From assembly GCF_014196915.1 (NCBI RefSeq), contig NZ_JACIEP010000012.1:62001-126000 (forward strand): a stretch of 64,000 nt of DNA, in the 5' to 3' direction. The translations under genes were made by a program, and so were the position numbers. The notes under the pieces are model-generated. The model saw only the letters and a program-made list of their open reading frames with translations. It made no database searches and was not told where the DNA came from. Numbering within the stretch: the first letter of the stretch is position 1; every line of letters starts with the position of its first letter. Of the stretch, positions 1-10,304 are shown in pieces. Origin of the DNA: Dysgonomonas hofstadii. Its GTDB lineage: Bacteria; Bacteroidota; Bacteroidia; Bacteroidales; Dysgonomonadaceae.

Positions 1-1422
1 GATGATATGGGGTATGGTGACGTTTCGGCACTTAACGAAAAATCACTTATCCCGACTCCTGCGATAGATAAACTTTCCGCAGAGGGAATAACGTTTACTG
101 ACGCACATTCGTCTTCGTCGGTCAGTACTCCTTCGCGCTATGGGCTTCTTACAGGACGCTATTCTTTTCGCACATCAATGAAAAGCGGAGTTCTGAACAG
201 CTTCTCTTCGCCTATTATAACTCCGGATCGCAGGACGATAGCTACCTATCTGTCAGAAAAAGGCTATAACACAGCGTGTATCGGTAAATGGCATCTGGGA
301 TGGAATTGGGGGCACTGTGACGGGGAGGTAGATTATTCGTTACCTATTGAAGACGGGCCGACGACCCGGGGATTTGATTATTTCTTTGGCATTGCGGCAT
401 CACTCGACATGCCACCTTATGTATATATAGAAAATGACAGGGTAACAGCACTTCCCAACCGCGTATCGAAGGAGGGTAAAGGAATTTACCTGCAACGCAG
501 TGGTCCACAGGGAGAGGATTTCGAACATTCGGAATGCCTGCAACGAATTACATCCAAGTCTCTCGAATATATAGAACAGCAAAATGCAGACCAGCCTTTC
601 TTTTTGTATATGCCAATAACGGCACCTCATACACCTATATTACCTTCGGCTGAATTTCAGGGAAAATCGGGACTTTCTCCTTACGGAGATTTTGTTATGA
701 TGGTTGATGATGTGGTAGCTCAGGTGATAGCTCAACTAAAAAAGCAGGGGCTTTATGAAAATACGATTATAGTATTTACTGCAGATAACGGATGCTTTCA
801 TGGAGCCGGAGTTAAACCGATGGAAAAACAGGGGCATTTTCCGAGTTATATTTATCGTGGTTACAAATCCGATCTTTTCGACGGAGGACATCGTATACCC
901 CTTATAGTTTCGAGAGGGGGACGTAACGGAGGACGAACCGAACATGGACATGTTTCATTAACCGATTTTTATGCGACCTTTGCCGAAATAACGGGATACA
1001 AACTTGCATCGAACGAAGGAGAAGACAGTTATAGTATTTATGGTATTATAACCGGCGAAGGTAAAAATCAGCGTAAGAATATAATACATCATTCAAATAA
1101 CGGGAATTTCTCTCTGCGTGAAGGGGATTGGAAAATTCTTTTTACACCCGATTCAGGAGGCTGGAGCTTTCCTACCCATTCCCGTGATAAAGATTATATA
1201 GCTACATTGCCATTGGTTCAGCTTTATAACATAGAAAAAGATCCGGGTGAAACTCAAAATGTAATAAATGAATACCCGGAAATAGCTGCACGCCTTATAA
1301 CTCAGATGAGAGAATATATCGATCGTGGCCGGTCGACTCCCGGTGAGATTCAAAAAAATGAAACTCAAGGAGAATGGAAACAAATAATTCCGTTTATGAA
1401 ACACACGAATACCGGTTTATAG
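1..1422 (+). CDS. Sulfatase, family S1, 5' end outside the window
   Basis: Formylglycine-dependent sulfatase that would hydrolyse a sulfate ester on a glycan, probably exported. The frame is open at base 1 and begins Asp-Asp-Met-Gly-Tyr, the N-terminal calcium-binding motif of S1 sulfatases, so the signal peptide and first strand (roughly 25-40 residues) are missing. The ATG at base 7 is internal, not a start. The active-site motif STPSR is coded at 124-138 with Ser at the position converted to formylglycine, so maturation would need an anSME-type enzyme. GKWHLG and the later ADNG calcium motif are present, and the C-terminal LYNIEKDPGE stretch is typical. It lies 139 bp upstream of a PUL surface block on the same strand, so it is probably the end of an enzyme run that starts further left. 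The substrate cannot be named from sequence alone. Confidence 0.95.
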   Translation, partial: DDMGYGDVSALNEKSLIPTPAIDKLSAEGITFTDAHSSSSVSTPSRYGLLTGRYSFRTSMKSGVLNSFSSPIITPDRRTIATYLSEKGYNTACIGKWHLGWNWGHCDGEVDYSLPIEDGPTTRGFDYFFGIAASLDMPPYVYIENDRVTALPNRVSKEGKGIYLQRSGPQGEDFEHSECLQRITSKSLEYIEQQNADQPFFLYMPITAPHTPILPSAEFQGKSGLSPYGDFVMMVDDVVAQVIAQLKKQGLYENTIIVFTADNGCFHGAGVKPMEKQGHFPSYIYRGYKSDLFDGGHRIPLIVSRGGRNGGRTEHGHVSLTDFYATFAEITGYKLASNEGEDSYSIYGIITGEGKNQRKNIIHHSNNGNFSLREGDWKILFTPDSGGWSFPTHSRDKDYIATLPLVQLYNIEKDPGETQNVINEYPEIAARLITQMREYIDRGRSTPGEIQKNETQGEWKQIIPFMKHTNTGL

Positions 1423-1561
1423 TCCTTAATGAGGCTGTTTTTGCTATTTTGACCAAAAATTGATGCTTTTCGAACAGCGGATACAAGGTGGTTTCCCTTT
1501 ATTAAATTTCCTTTGTCATAATACTAAGACCTAAAATCATTTTAACCTTAAACTAATTTGT

Positions 1562-3793
1562 ATGAGAGTATTACGATCTTTACTGCTTATACTTTCTGTA
1601 TTGGTACTGTTTTTTGTATCCTGTGAATCATCGGATCAGAAAGATGGAGACCAATATTCTTTAGGAACGACTTGCCGGATTCTAGAAAGTAGAGGTAATT
1701 TTACTTATTTTATTGAAGCACTTAATCGTAGCGGTTACTATCGTCTGGTTAACGGAGGTGGGCTCGTAACGGTTTTTGCTCCAGATGATAATGCTTTTAA
1801 GAGTTATCTTGAAAGTAAGTATGGTACTGTTGACATGAGTCAGGTTTCGGATGAAGATATTTCGTTACTTGTTGGCTGTCATATGATTCAATTCGCCTAT
1901 AATAAGGAGGACTTTCTTTCTTTCTCTACCAGTTCTTCCGAAGATGATTCGGGAACGAAAAAGTCATTTTGTTATAAATATAAGACGTATGGGCGTGAGT
2001 CTGTTGAAGATTTCACAGACCCTGTCACAAGGCGGAAGGTGAAACTGTTCTCACGGGAAAAATATATGCCCGTATTTTCTACCCGGATGTTATCCGGCCG
2101 GGGAATTTCAGATGCTGAAGGAGATTATCGCAAGTTATTTCCTGATGTTAACTGGCAAGGTTCGGATGATCGCCTTTATGCCGGAAATGCAGCCGTCCTT
2201 GAAAGTGGCATTTCTTCAGACAACGGGTATCTTTATATTATTGATAAAGTGATAGAGCCGTCAAAAACAATATATAAAGAATTGTCAGGCTCTATGAAAG
2301 ATAATTATTCGATCAGTAAAAGGCTTTTTGATGAAATAAATTTTTATCAGTACAATGCTGAAATTACAAAGAATTATTCTTCTACGGGCGACTCTTTATT
2401 TTACTTCTATCATTGGAGTGCACCCACACGCAGCGGTGAAATTCCTGAAATAGCCAGTGAGTGGACATATCACGATGAAAGTGGAGTTGTTTTCGATCGC
2501 ATGCTACGCTACTCTACCAATTGTTTTCTTCCTACCGATGATGTTTTAGAACCTTATCTGAAAGACTTTTTCAGAGAATATGGTACATATACTCAGGAAG
2601 ATTTCATAAGTGTAATTCCCAAAAATGCCATTTATCATTTCCTGAGAGCTCATGCATATGGTGGAAAAGATTTTATATTTCCATCCGAACTGGAAAAGAA
2701 TCCGATTAATGGTGTAAACGGCGAACGTTTCAGCGTTTCATCTTCAGAAATGGCAGCGATACAATATTGCTCCAATGGAGTTATATACGGTATGAAAAAG
2801 GTGTTTCAGCCTGCAGTGTTTACCCACATGACAGCACCTTTATTCCGTTACCCGCAGTTTACATTCTATGCCAATGCTTTCAATATAAAGAATATGTATC
2901 AGCAAATGGTAGATGCTAACAACCGTTTTACCTTATTTATACAAGATGATCAGGATTTAGCTGTTGAAGGTTATTCATCGGCCGAGAGTACTATAGGACA
3001 TGGCAATTATACATTTCGTAATAAAGCCGGGAATATGGCTGCCAATGCGGTTTCAAATCTGCTGCTGTCGCAATTCCTTTTTGGAGAACTGCCGGCTCTG
3101 GAAAATACAGACGATCTTCGTTATTTTGTGGCAAAGGATGAAAAAAACTATTTCTATATACGAAATAAGATTCTTTATGACTATTCAGGTAAGGCTCTTT
3201 CGGTGAAAGCTAAATTTGATACCGAAAATGGTGTCGTTTATCAATTGGACAGGACTATACCTGCACGGGTAGGGCCATATTCAGAAACAGGAAAACTTGC
3301 CGAATTTCAGGAGTTTAAGAAACTGATGGTTCAGGCGGGTATAGGTAATAACAGTGGAGGACTGGTAAGTCCTATGGCTGATGCGATAATATTTTTTCCG
3401 ACAAATGATGCCGTAACTGCCGCTATTGCAGCAGGGAAAATTCCTACTGTTGTAAATGGAGATGTAACCGAGTTGAGAAAGTATCTTCAGTACTATTTTA
3501 TCCAGCTGAAGAAAAATAAGCTCAACAGTTATCTCTTACCCGGTCTGGGCCCAGACGGTATGACACCTAATGCATATTCGGGTAACTATATTACAATGTC
3601 GGAGTCTCTGACCGAAGCCGATGCCAAAACAATATCGTTCGCATGGACTCCTGAATCTCCCGGATCGGTTACTATTACAGATATGGGCGGATCTTCTATT
3701 ACTACCCAACCGGATGTAATCTACTTGCGTACTAATTGTGCCTGCTATGTTATTGACGAATGTTTTGATTATCGTACAATGTATGGAAATTGA
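1562..3793 (+). CDS. FAS1 (fasciclin) domain lipoprotein A
   Basis: Predicted outer-membrane or surface lipoprotein of 743 residues. The N-terminus is a short hydrophobic stretch ending FFVSC, an SPII lipobox with Cys at about residue 21. At least two FAS1-like modules are visible: one at about residues 40-235 with the VTVFAPDDNAF motif, and one near the C-terminus (about 575-735) with IIFFPTNDAV. The middle is less clear. FAS1 modules are adhesion or binding folds and no catalytic motif is seen. It starts the + strand surface block, 40 bp before a SusC gene, and is the first of three FAS1 lipoproteins in this locus. A role as surface glycan- or glycoprotein-binding protein is inferred from position. 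No perfect TAnnTTTG box was found in the 139-bp upstream gap; the nearest is TTCCTTTG. Confidence 0.85.
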   Translation: MRVLRSLLLILSVLVLFFVSCESSDQKDGDQYSLGTTCRILESRGNFTYFIEALNRSGYYRLVNGGGLVTVFAPDDNAFKSYLESKYGTVDMSQVSDEDISLLVGCHMIQFAYNKEDFLSFSTSSSEDDSGTKKSFCYKYKTYGRESVEDFTDPVTRRKVKLFSREKYMPVFSTRMLSGRGISDAEGDYRKLFPDVNWQGSDDRLYAGNAAVLESGISSDNGYLYIIDKVIEPSKTIYKELSGSMKDNYSISKRLFDEINFYQYNAEITKNYSSTGDSLFYFYHWSAPTRSGEIPEIASEWTYHDESGVVFDRMLRYSTNCFLPTDDVLEPYLKDFFREYGTYTQEDFISVIPKNAIYHFLRAHAYGGKDFIFPSELEKNPINGVNGERFSVSSSEMAAIQYCSNGVIYGMKKVFQPAVFTHMTAPLFRYPQFTFYANAFNIKNMYQQMVDANNRFTLFIQDDQDLAVEGYSSAESTIGHGNYTFRNKAGNMAANAVSNLLLSQFLFGELPALENTDDLRYFVAKDEKNYFYIRNKILYDYSGKALSVKAKFDTENGVVYQLDRTIPARVGPYSETGKLAEFQEFKKLMVQAGIGNNSGGLVSPMADAIIFFPTNDAVTAAIAAGKIPTVVNGDVTELRKYLQYYFIQLKKNKLNSYLLPGLGPDGMTPNAYSGNYITMSESLTEADAKTISFAWTPESPGSVTITDMGGSSITTQPDVIYLRTNCACYVIDECFDYRTMYGN

Positions 3794-3833
3794 ATCTGGA
3801 AATAAATTAAAACTACAATATACCAAGCCGATA

Positions 3834-6800
3834 ATGAAAAAGAACTTACTACTTATTATATTGGCAGCTCTATGCATGCTCCCTTCTATTTTGTTTGCAC
3901 AACAAGGACAACAGGCCGGAAATTCTGATAAACAGAATAAGAGGACAAATAAAACGATACATGGTGTTGTAACGGATGAATATGGTGTTTTAGCAGGAGC
4001 AACTGTCTATCTGCAAAACAAGGATCAACGAATCGTTGTAGGTGTTATAACCGGTCTGCAGGGAGAATATCTGTTAAATATCCCCTCCGAAGCAGAGGGT
4101 CTTATGATTGTAACCAGTTTTGTAGGATGTGAAACTGTAAAAGTACCTTATACAGGGCAGCGGGTTTATAATGTATATCTGGGCCGTGATAGTAAAACGC
4201 TGGAAGCGGTTGTTGTTGAAGCAAAAACCATTCGCCGAAATAATATGGGGGTCAATAAAGAAAATCTTGGTACCGCATCGGAGTATATCGATATATCGGA
4301 TCTTGGAGACATGAGTGTAACTTCAGTAACCGATATGCTTCAGGGTAAACTGGCAAATCTCGATATTGTCTCAGCTTCAGGTGACCCCGGTGCTACTTCC
4401 ACAATTCGAATCCGCGGGTCAGCCTCGCTGAATGCGAGTAACGAACCGCTAATAGTGATAGACGGTATTCCGCAGGATAACGAGATTGATGAAGATTTCA
4501 ACTTTGCATCGGCCAATGTAGAGGATTTTGGTACGATGCTAAATATAGCTCCAAGCGATATTCAATCGATAGAAGTGCTAAAAGATGCTGCAGCAACAGC
4601 TTTATGGGGCCCTCGTGCAGCTAATGGGGTATTGATAATAACCACTAAGAGAGGGGGAAGGCATAAACCGAGATTTTCTTTCAGCCAGAAACTGAATTAT
4701 TCTTTCGAACCTAAAGCCTTACCTTTACTGAACGGGCAGGAATATGTTACCCTTATGCAGGATGCTCTGTGGAATTGGATCAAAGATGGTGATTTTAGCC
4801 AGGACAGGGTTAAAAAGCTTACAAATCAAAAAGATATTCTGTACGACCGTTCATATGAATATTTTAACGAGTTTAATTGTAACACTGATTGGTTAGATTT
4901 AATATCACGGAACACGTTGAATACTACGACAGACTTTTCTATGGATGGTGGTGGAGAAGTAGCGACCTACAGGTTTTCATTAGGATATGAAAATCAGGAT
5001 GGTACAACACGGGGTTTTGACTATCAGCGTATTACATCGCGGTTGAACCTGAACATAAAATTCTCCGAAAAGTTCCGTATCGAATCCCGGTTTAGCTATG
5101 TGGAATCAGACAGAAATCAACCTTTTGGGCAGACTTCCCAGGATTTGGCAATAGGAACCGGAGATAATGAATTGAGCGAGATATATGATGTAAACGATCA
5201 GATACGTAAACCGGTGCGTAATACGGCTATGATTAAAATGCCTAATATGAGTCCGTATGTACTGGATAAGTCCGGTATGCCGACAGACGAATATTTCAGT
5301 GCTCCCGAGAGTTCATTGCAAGGTGTGTTCCCTAATCCGCTGGCTCATGTCCTTGAATCTACCAATCATACCAAATTGCGGAGCGTATCAGCCAATTTTG
5401 CTGTAATCTACAGGCCTTTTGACGGATTTACAATTAACGGAAACATTGCTTATACACTCTCTGCTATACGAAACAATGGGTTTCTTCCTTCTTCTGTATT
5501 GAATGTTAAGTGGGCAAATAAGAATTATAATCAGGGAGTCGAAGCTCAGGCTAATAAAGCTGTAACGTATGCTGATATCAAGCTGATTTATGAAAAAACA
5601 ATAAATAAGAAACACGCAATCACTACAAGTTTCTCCGATCAGATCAATGCAACTGATAATAATAGCTATAGTATTTCTACTGCAGGTAGTGGAGCCGAAG
5701 AAGTAAGTTCACCTTCTTCCGAAGGAAAGATTGTCTCCATGGCTTCGGCCTGGAACAAACGCCGCGAGATAGGTCTTGTAGGAAGTTCAAATTATGTATA
5801 TGACGAACGATATGCATTTACGCTTGCCGGCCGTATGAATGCGAATTCAAATACAGGAAAAAATTCGCGATGGACATCGATCCGGCCTTCGATCTCTGCT
5901 GTATGGAGGGCTAAGAATGAAAAATTTCTGAAAGATGTGAAATTGCTTAATGACTGGCGGGTCAGAGTCAGTTGGGGAAAAAGCGACCGTGTGCCAAACT
6001 CTAATTATACAACAGGTACGTTTGCATATGAAGATGCCTATATGGATCGTCCTTCTATTAAGCCCAACCGGATGCAGCTCGATAATCTGAGACCAGAGGT
6101 AGTAACTACCTACAATCTGGGTACAGATGTTTCTTTATGGAAAAACAAGATAAACCTTACATTAGAATATTACAATAAGAAAACATCTGATCTGCTGATG
6201 CAGAATATGAGTATCCAGTCTTCCACCGGTTATAATTCGATAAGGTGGTATAATGCGGGGAATATAGTCAATAATGGTTGGGAGATAATATTGAACCTTA
6301 ACGATATAGTCACTGCGGGCGATTTCAAAGTAAGTTTGACTAATGTGAATATTTCACGGAATAAAAATAAGATTACCTCTATGCCTGATAATCTTCAGGC
6401 TGAAAAATATACAATCGGGAACGGACAGTATGCCCGTAAAATAATGGAAGGAAATCCGATAGGATCTATTTATGGCTTTGTTTTCGAAGGGGTATATCAA
6501 AACGATGATGAAACTTTAGCACGTGATGCCGGTGGAGAACTTATCCGTGATATTAACGGTAATACGGTTCCTATCCGTGTAGATGGAACCACCCGCATGC
6601 GTCCCGGTGATGCTAAATATGCAGACCTTAATCATGACGGAATAATTGATGAACGCGATATTGTTTACCTCGGTGCTTCTTTTCCAACAGTCACAGGTGG
6701 TGCAACACTTCTGTTGAACTATAAAGCATGGACATTGCGTACTACTGCGCATTTTCGTCTGGGACACAGTATCGTGAATATGGTGAGACATGATCTGGAG

Positions 6801-7178
6801 AAGATGAATAATGGTAATAATCAGTTGAAAAACGTACTAAACCGCTGGAGGTATGAAGGTGACGATACCGATGTGCCTCGTGCTCTGTGGGGAACCAATT
6901 ATAACTCTTTAGGATCCAGTAAATTTGTAGAAGACGGTTCTTTCCTGAAAATAAAGGACATAACATTAACCTATAAATTACCCCAAAAATTTTGTAAAAG
7001 ATTGGGGCTATCGCGTGGCACGGCATCTATTACTTCCTATAATCTTTTTACGATAACTAATTACTCGGGACAAGATCCTGAAGTGGGTGTCGGAAGTGGT
7101 GCCTATGGGCTTGCAATCGATAGTAATCGTACTCCGCCCTCTCGCCGCGTAGCATTTAGTGTTTCATTCGATTTTTAA
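3834..7178 (+). CDS. SusC-family TonB-dependent outer-membrane transporter (left locus, first pair)
   Basis: Outer-membrane TonB-dependent importer for glycan fragments, working with the SusD lipoprotein encoded 11 bp downstream. The chosen start gives MKKNLLLIILAAL..LFAQQ, a clean SPI signal peptide. The frame extends upstream to 3738, but that would overlap the FAS1 gene and bury the signal. The protein is 1114 residues: a carboxypeptidase-regulatory-like beta-sandwich at about 40-125 (IHGVVTDEYG), a plug domain with IRIRGSAS, PLIVIDGIPQ and the ALWGPRAANGVLIITTKRG stretch (about 190-275), then a beta-barrel ending in an aromatic residue (..SVSFDF), the usual barrel-insertion signal. Length is slightly above the usual 1000-1100. 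The ligand is unknown. Confidence 0.96.
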   Translation: MKKNLLLIILAALCMLPSILFAQQGQQAGNSDKQNKRTNKTIHGVVTDEYGVLAGATVYLQNKDQRIVVGVITGLQGEYLLNIPSEAEGLMIVTSFVGCETVKVPYTGQRVYNVYLGRDSKTLEAVVVEAKTIRRNNMGVNKENLGTASEYIDISDLGDMSVTSVTDMLQGKLANLDIVSASGDPGATSTIRIRGSASLNASNEPLIVIDGIPQDNEIDEDFNFASANVEDFGTMLNIAPSDIQSIEVLKDAAATALWGPRAANGVLIITTKRGGRHKPRFSFSQKLNYSFEPKALPLLNGQEYVTLMQDALWNWIKDGDFSQDRVKKLTNQKDILYDRSYEYFNEFNCNTDWLDLISRNTLNTTTDFSMDGGGEVATYRFSLGYENQDGTTRGFDYQRITSRLNLNIKFSEKFRIESRFSYVESDRNQPFGQTSQDLAIGTGDNELSEIYDVNDQIRKPVRNTAMIKMPNMSPYVLDKSGMPTDEYFSAPESSLQGVFPNPLAHVLESTNHTKLRSVSANFAVIYRPFDGFTINGNIAYTLSAIRNNGFLPSSVLNVKWANKNYNQGVEAQANKAVTYADIKLIYEKTINKKHAITTSFSDQINATDNNSYSISTAGSGAEEVSSPSSEGKIVSMASAWNKRREIGLVGSSNYVYDERYAFTLAGRMNANSNTGKNSRWTSIRPSISAVWRAKNEKFLKDVKLLNDWRVRVSWGKSDRVPNSNYTTGTFAYEDAYMDRPSIKPNRMQLDNLRPEVVTTYNLGTDVSLWKNKINLTLEYYNKKTSDLLMQNMSIQSSTGYNSIRWYNAGNIVNNGWEIILNLNDIVTAGDFKVSLTNVNISRNKNKITSMPDNLQAEKYTIGNGQYARKIMEGNPIGSIYGFVFEGVYQNDDETLARDAGGELIRDINGNTVPIRVDGTTRMRPGDAKYADLNHDGIIDERDIVYLGASFPTVTGGATLLLNYKAWTLRTTAHFRLGHSIVNMVRHDLEKMNNGNNQLKNVLNRWRYEGDDTDVPRALWGTNYNSLGSSKFVEDGSFLKIKDITLTYKLPQKFCKRLGLSRGTASITSYNLFTITNYSGQDPEVGVGSGAYGLAIDSNRTPPSRRVAFSVSFDF

Positions 7179-7189
7179 AACCTGAGAAT

Positions 7190-8686
7190 ATGAATAAAAG
7201 ATTTTTTTCTAATAGTATAAAAATAATTCTGTTTCTCTTGCTGATGCTGGGAGCTACAGGATGTAATGACTGGCTTGACGTAAAACCTGAAAACGAACAG
7301 CCGAATGATGAATTCTGGAACAACAAGGAAGAGGTCGACGCTGTGATGATGGGGGCATATCAACAACTCCGGAATAGTCTGGAGCTATTGGTAAGATGGG
7401 GTGAGATCCGGGGAGATGTTACAGAGCTTGGGCCGGGATTAACATCCAATGAAAATATGCTTGCCATCAAGAATCTAGATATCAAATCAACCAATCCGGT
7501 ATGTGAATGGCAAAGTTTATATAATGCAATAGGCCGTTGCAACGCGATCATTCAATCGGCTGAAGATGTTTTGTCACGAGATAAAACTTTTACCCAAAAA
7601 GCATGTGATGCATATATAGCAGAAGCTATCTGGGTGCGTTCGTTATGCTATTTCTATCTGGTACGTACCTTTCGTGATGTACCGTATATCACAGAACCGT
7701 ATCTGAATGATAGTCAGGAATTCCGTGTACCAAAAACTGACGGGAAACAAATCATGGGAACGATAGCTAAGGATCTTCGTTCATGCGCACAACAGATTCC
7801 TGTATCTTATAGTCCGGGATCGTGGGAAAATAAGGGGCGTGGCACTGTATGGGCGCTGTACGCATTATTGGCTGATATATATTTATGGCTTGAAGACTAT
7901 GAAGGAGCAATAACTATGTGTGAAAATATAGAAAAGGCCGGATTATATTCATTGCTTTCTACAGAAAACTGGTACAGCCTATATTATCCGGGGAATTCGG
8001 AAGAGGGCATTTTCGAATTACAGTGGAGTGCGACTTTACTTCAGACTAACTCTCTTTTTGCATGGTTCTACAATGAGAGTAGTAGTAACAATTATGCTAT
8101 TTCAGAATCTGCCATTGCTAAATTCAATGAGATAAAAGATGAAGTGGATATGAGAGGGGCAGGAGCCAGTTATATTGAATCGAACTATAAAATTTGGAAA
8201 TACGCAGGTACAGCCCGTGGAAATGATAACCTGAGAGAGTCGGCCCGGCGGGATGCCAATTGGATCGTATATCGTTATGCCGATGTTTTGCTGATGAAAG
8301 CAGAGGCATTGATTATGCGGGGAAATGCAGCCGATTATGATGCAGCCTATCAAATTATAGTTAATATCCGTACACGTGCTGGTTATACACAGCATCCTCC
8401 TATGTCGGATAACGAGTCGGAGGCGATAGATATGATTCTTGACGAACGTTTGCGGGAGCTTTGTTTTGAAGGAAAACGTTGGTTTGATCTGGTAAGAGTA
8501 GCTGTCCGCAATGATGGACAGTATAAAAACAAGCTTGTAAATCTACTCTTGCAGAATGTATCGCCAAAAGACCGTCCGCTTTATCAGGCCAAGCTGCAAA
8601 ATGTATATGGGTATTTCTTACCGATAAACGACAGTGATATAACCTCTAGTGGTGGTATTCTTATACAAAATCCTTACTACTTATAA
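7190..8686 (+). CDS. SusD-family surface glycan-binding lipoprotein (left locus, first pair)
   Basis: SusD-like lid protein of 498 residues that pairs with the SusC encoded immediately upstream. The signal peptide ends LGATGC, giving an SPII lipobox. NDWLDVKPENEQ follows, the typical SusD opening. Helical TPR-like segments are visible (IAEAIWVRSLCYFYLVRTFRDVPYI), with the conserved late motifs YADVLLMKAEAL and ERLRELCFEGKRWFDLVR. The end LPINDSDI..NPYYL is typical. Gaps of 11 bp to SusC and 25 bp to the next gene indicate one operon. Confidence 0.96.
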   Translation: MNKRFFSNSIKIILFLLLMLGATGCNDWLDVKPENEQPNDEFWNNKEEVDAVMMGAYQQLRNSLELLVRWGEIRGDVTELGPGLTSNENMLAIKNLDIKSTNPVCEWQSLYNAIGRCNAIIQSAEDVLSRDKTFTQKACDAYIAEAIWVRSLCYFYLVRTFRDVPYITEPYLNDSQEFRVPKTDGKQIMGTIAKDLRSCAQQIPVSYSPGSWENKGRGTVWALYALLADIYLWLEDYEGAITMCENIEKAGLYSLLSTENWYSLYYPGNSEEGIFELQWSATLLQTNSLFAWFYNESSSNNYAISESAIAKFNEIKDEVDMRGAGASYIESNYKIWKYAGTARGNDNLRESARRDANWIVYRYADVLLMKAEALIMRGNAADYDAAYQIIVNIRTRAGYTQHPPMSDNESEAIDMILDERLRELCFEGKRWFDLVRVAVRNDGQYKNKLVNLLLQNVSPKDRPLYQAKLQNVYGYFLPINDSDITSSGGILIQNPYYL

Positions 8687-8711
8687 TCTAAATTGACAAA
8701 AACACGTAGCT

Positions 8712-10277
8712 ATGCGTAAAATAATATTAATAATAATGACTATCCTCTTAATGTGTGGCTGTAAAGACCCCTTTAAGAATGAAGTGTTTTATGCCTATGA
8801 TGAGAAACCCGTTGGTGAATGGCTTGCCGGGCAGCCCGAATTTTCTCTGTGGGTAAAACTACTGGAGAAAGCGAACCTGTTTAATGCTTTGAATTTAGGC
8901 GCAAATCAATTTACCTGTTTCGTTGCAGATAATGATGCGGTGGAAACCTATATCCGGGAAAAAACACAATATAGCTCAATAGACGAAATGCCTCTGGAAG
9001 AAATAGATTTCCTATTGCGCTATCATATCATTAACGGAACCAAGTTGGCACATGGTAACCTAATGCTGAAACTTCCTCTACCCACTGTGACCGGTGATTA
9101 TCTGACTGCCGGAGCCGTTTTGGGAACGGAGCAACGCTATATTGAAAATGGTGACGGTAAGGAGCCTTCCTATATTATTCGTAAAGACATAAGTGCAACG
9201 AATGGCGTGATTCATTGTCTTGATAAACTATTGGAGCCGCTGACTGAAAGTGTATGGGATGTAATTTCTTCTAATTCTTCTTATTCCATATTCACAGAAG
9301 CCATCATAAAATGTGGATTTGATGAATGGCTGAATAATGTTTTTCGCACGATAGGGGGAACAACCATCCGTGAGAACAAAACTGTACTGGTAGTATCGGA
9401 TGAAGTGTTTCGAAGTAGAAACATTAATAATATCGATGAGTTGATAGCTTACTTTGGCGATGCTGATCCTACTGATAAAAAATCGGGATTTTACCAATAC
9501 ATGCTCTATCACATGATGGACAAGTTGAACGGCTATGCTGAACTTACCTCCTTCCCAAAGGGCTATAAATCGATGACTCTTTACACTTGTTCTGAGATTA
9601 AAGGCCTTTCGGTACTCGATACAGGAGGAGCGATAGACTTTAATCCTCAGGCCGGAGAAGAAGGCTTCCGTATTGTAGAGGAAAGACGTGATATTCCAGC
9701 TAAAAACGGATATGTTCATGAAATCAATAATCTGGGTATTCTTCCCGAAACAATGGCTCAGTATGTAGTCGTATGGGAGCCTACTGATAAAGAAGAGTTT
9801 ATGGCGGTGCCATTTTACCGGGCCGACAAGGTAGAAGGTAGCCAGGTGCAGAAATATGATATTATAGAAAATAATCTGGAGATTCCGGGTATTCGTTGGG
9901 AAGCAATTCCTGAAGAAAATGCCCAGGTATGGTATCACAGTGAATATGTAGATGGTGGGCGTTACCTCTATAATGACGCATTATACTGGAATGTGGGAGA
10001 TATAGGATGGATTGAGGTAGACCTTCCGGTTATACCTACGGGAGTATATACTTTTACTATAGAAAAATCGAATGATGCCGACTATGGAGGCAAATGCAAT
10101 ATTCTGTGGGATGATATAAGTTTAGGTAGCGACCGTAATTTCATTAATGGCGATAATCTGGGAACATGGGGTAATGTAACGTTGACCACCGAAGAAAAGC
10201 ATACGGTACGGTTTATTGTAGGCTCTAACGGCGGAATATGTGGATTTGACCGTCTCATTCTGGTTCCTGTAAAATAG
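8712..10277 (+). CDS. FAS1 domain lipoprotein B with C-terminal jelly-roll-like domain
   Basis: Predicted surface lipoprotein of 521 residues. A very short signal peptide ends LLMCGC (lipobox). Two FAS1-like modules span about residues 30-185 (FTCFVADNDAV, ending ATNGVIHCLDKLLEPL) and 190-350 (ending AKNGYVHEINNL). The last ~150 residues are beta-rich with repeated aromatic residues (WIEVDLPVIPTGVYTF) and end GFDRLILVPVK, which looks like a carbohydrate-binding-module-type beta-sandwich. It sits between SusD and another FAS1 lipoprotein. No enzyme motif is seen. Surface glycan binding is inferred from its position and domain types. Confidence 0.85.
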   Translation: MRKIILIIMTILLMCGCKDPFKNEVFYAYDEKPVGEWLAGQPEFSLWVKLLEKANLFNALNLGANQFTCFVADNDAVETYIREKTQYSSIDEMPLEEIDFLLRYHIINGTKLAHGNLMLKLPLPTVTGDYLTAGAVLGTEQRYIENGDGKEPSYIIRKDISATNGVIHCLDKLLEPLTESVWDVISSNSSYSIFTEAIIKCGFDEWLNNVFRTIGGTTIRENKTVLVVSDEVFRSRNINNIDELIAYFGDADPTDKKSGFYQYMLYHMMDKLNGYAELTSFPKGYKSMTLYTCSEIKGLSVLDTGGAIDFNPQAGEEGFRIVEERRDIPAKNGYVHEINNLGILPETMAQYVVVWEPTDKEEFMAVPFYRADKVEGSQVQKYDIIENNLEIPGIRWEAIPEENAQVWYHSEYVDGGRYLYNDALYWNVGDIGWIEVDLPVIPTGVYTFTIEKSNDADYGGKCNILWDDISLGSDRNFINGDNLGTWGNVTLTTEEKHTVRFIVGSNGGICGFDRLILVPVK

Positions 10278-10304
10278 TTTTCGAGGTTGAATCTAAAAAA
10301 ACAA

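Noticed and set aside
3738-3833. N-terminal extension of the first SusC gene
   Set aside because: It overlaps the end of the FAS1 gene and places 32 non-signal residues before a clean signal peptide.
9228-9938. Long minus-strand open frame of 236 codons
   Set aside because: It lies entirely antisense to the FAS1 lipoprotein B gene, has no signal or family motif and no neighbouring gene on that strand.
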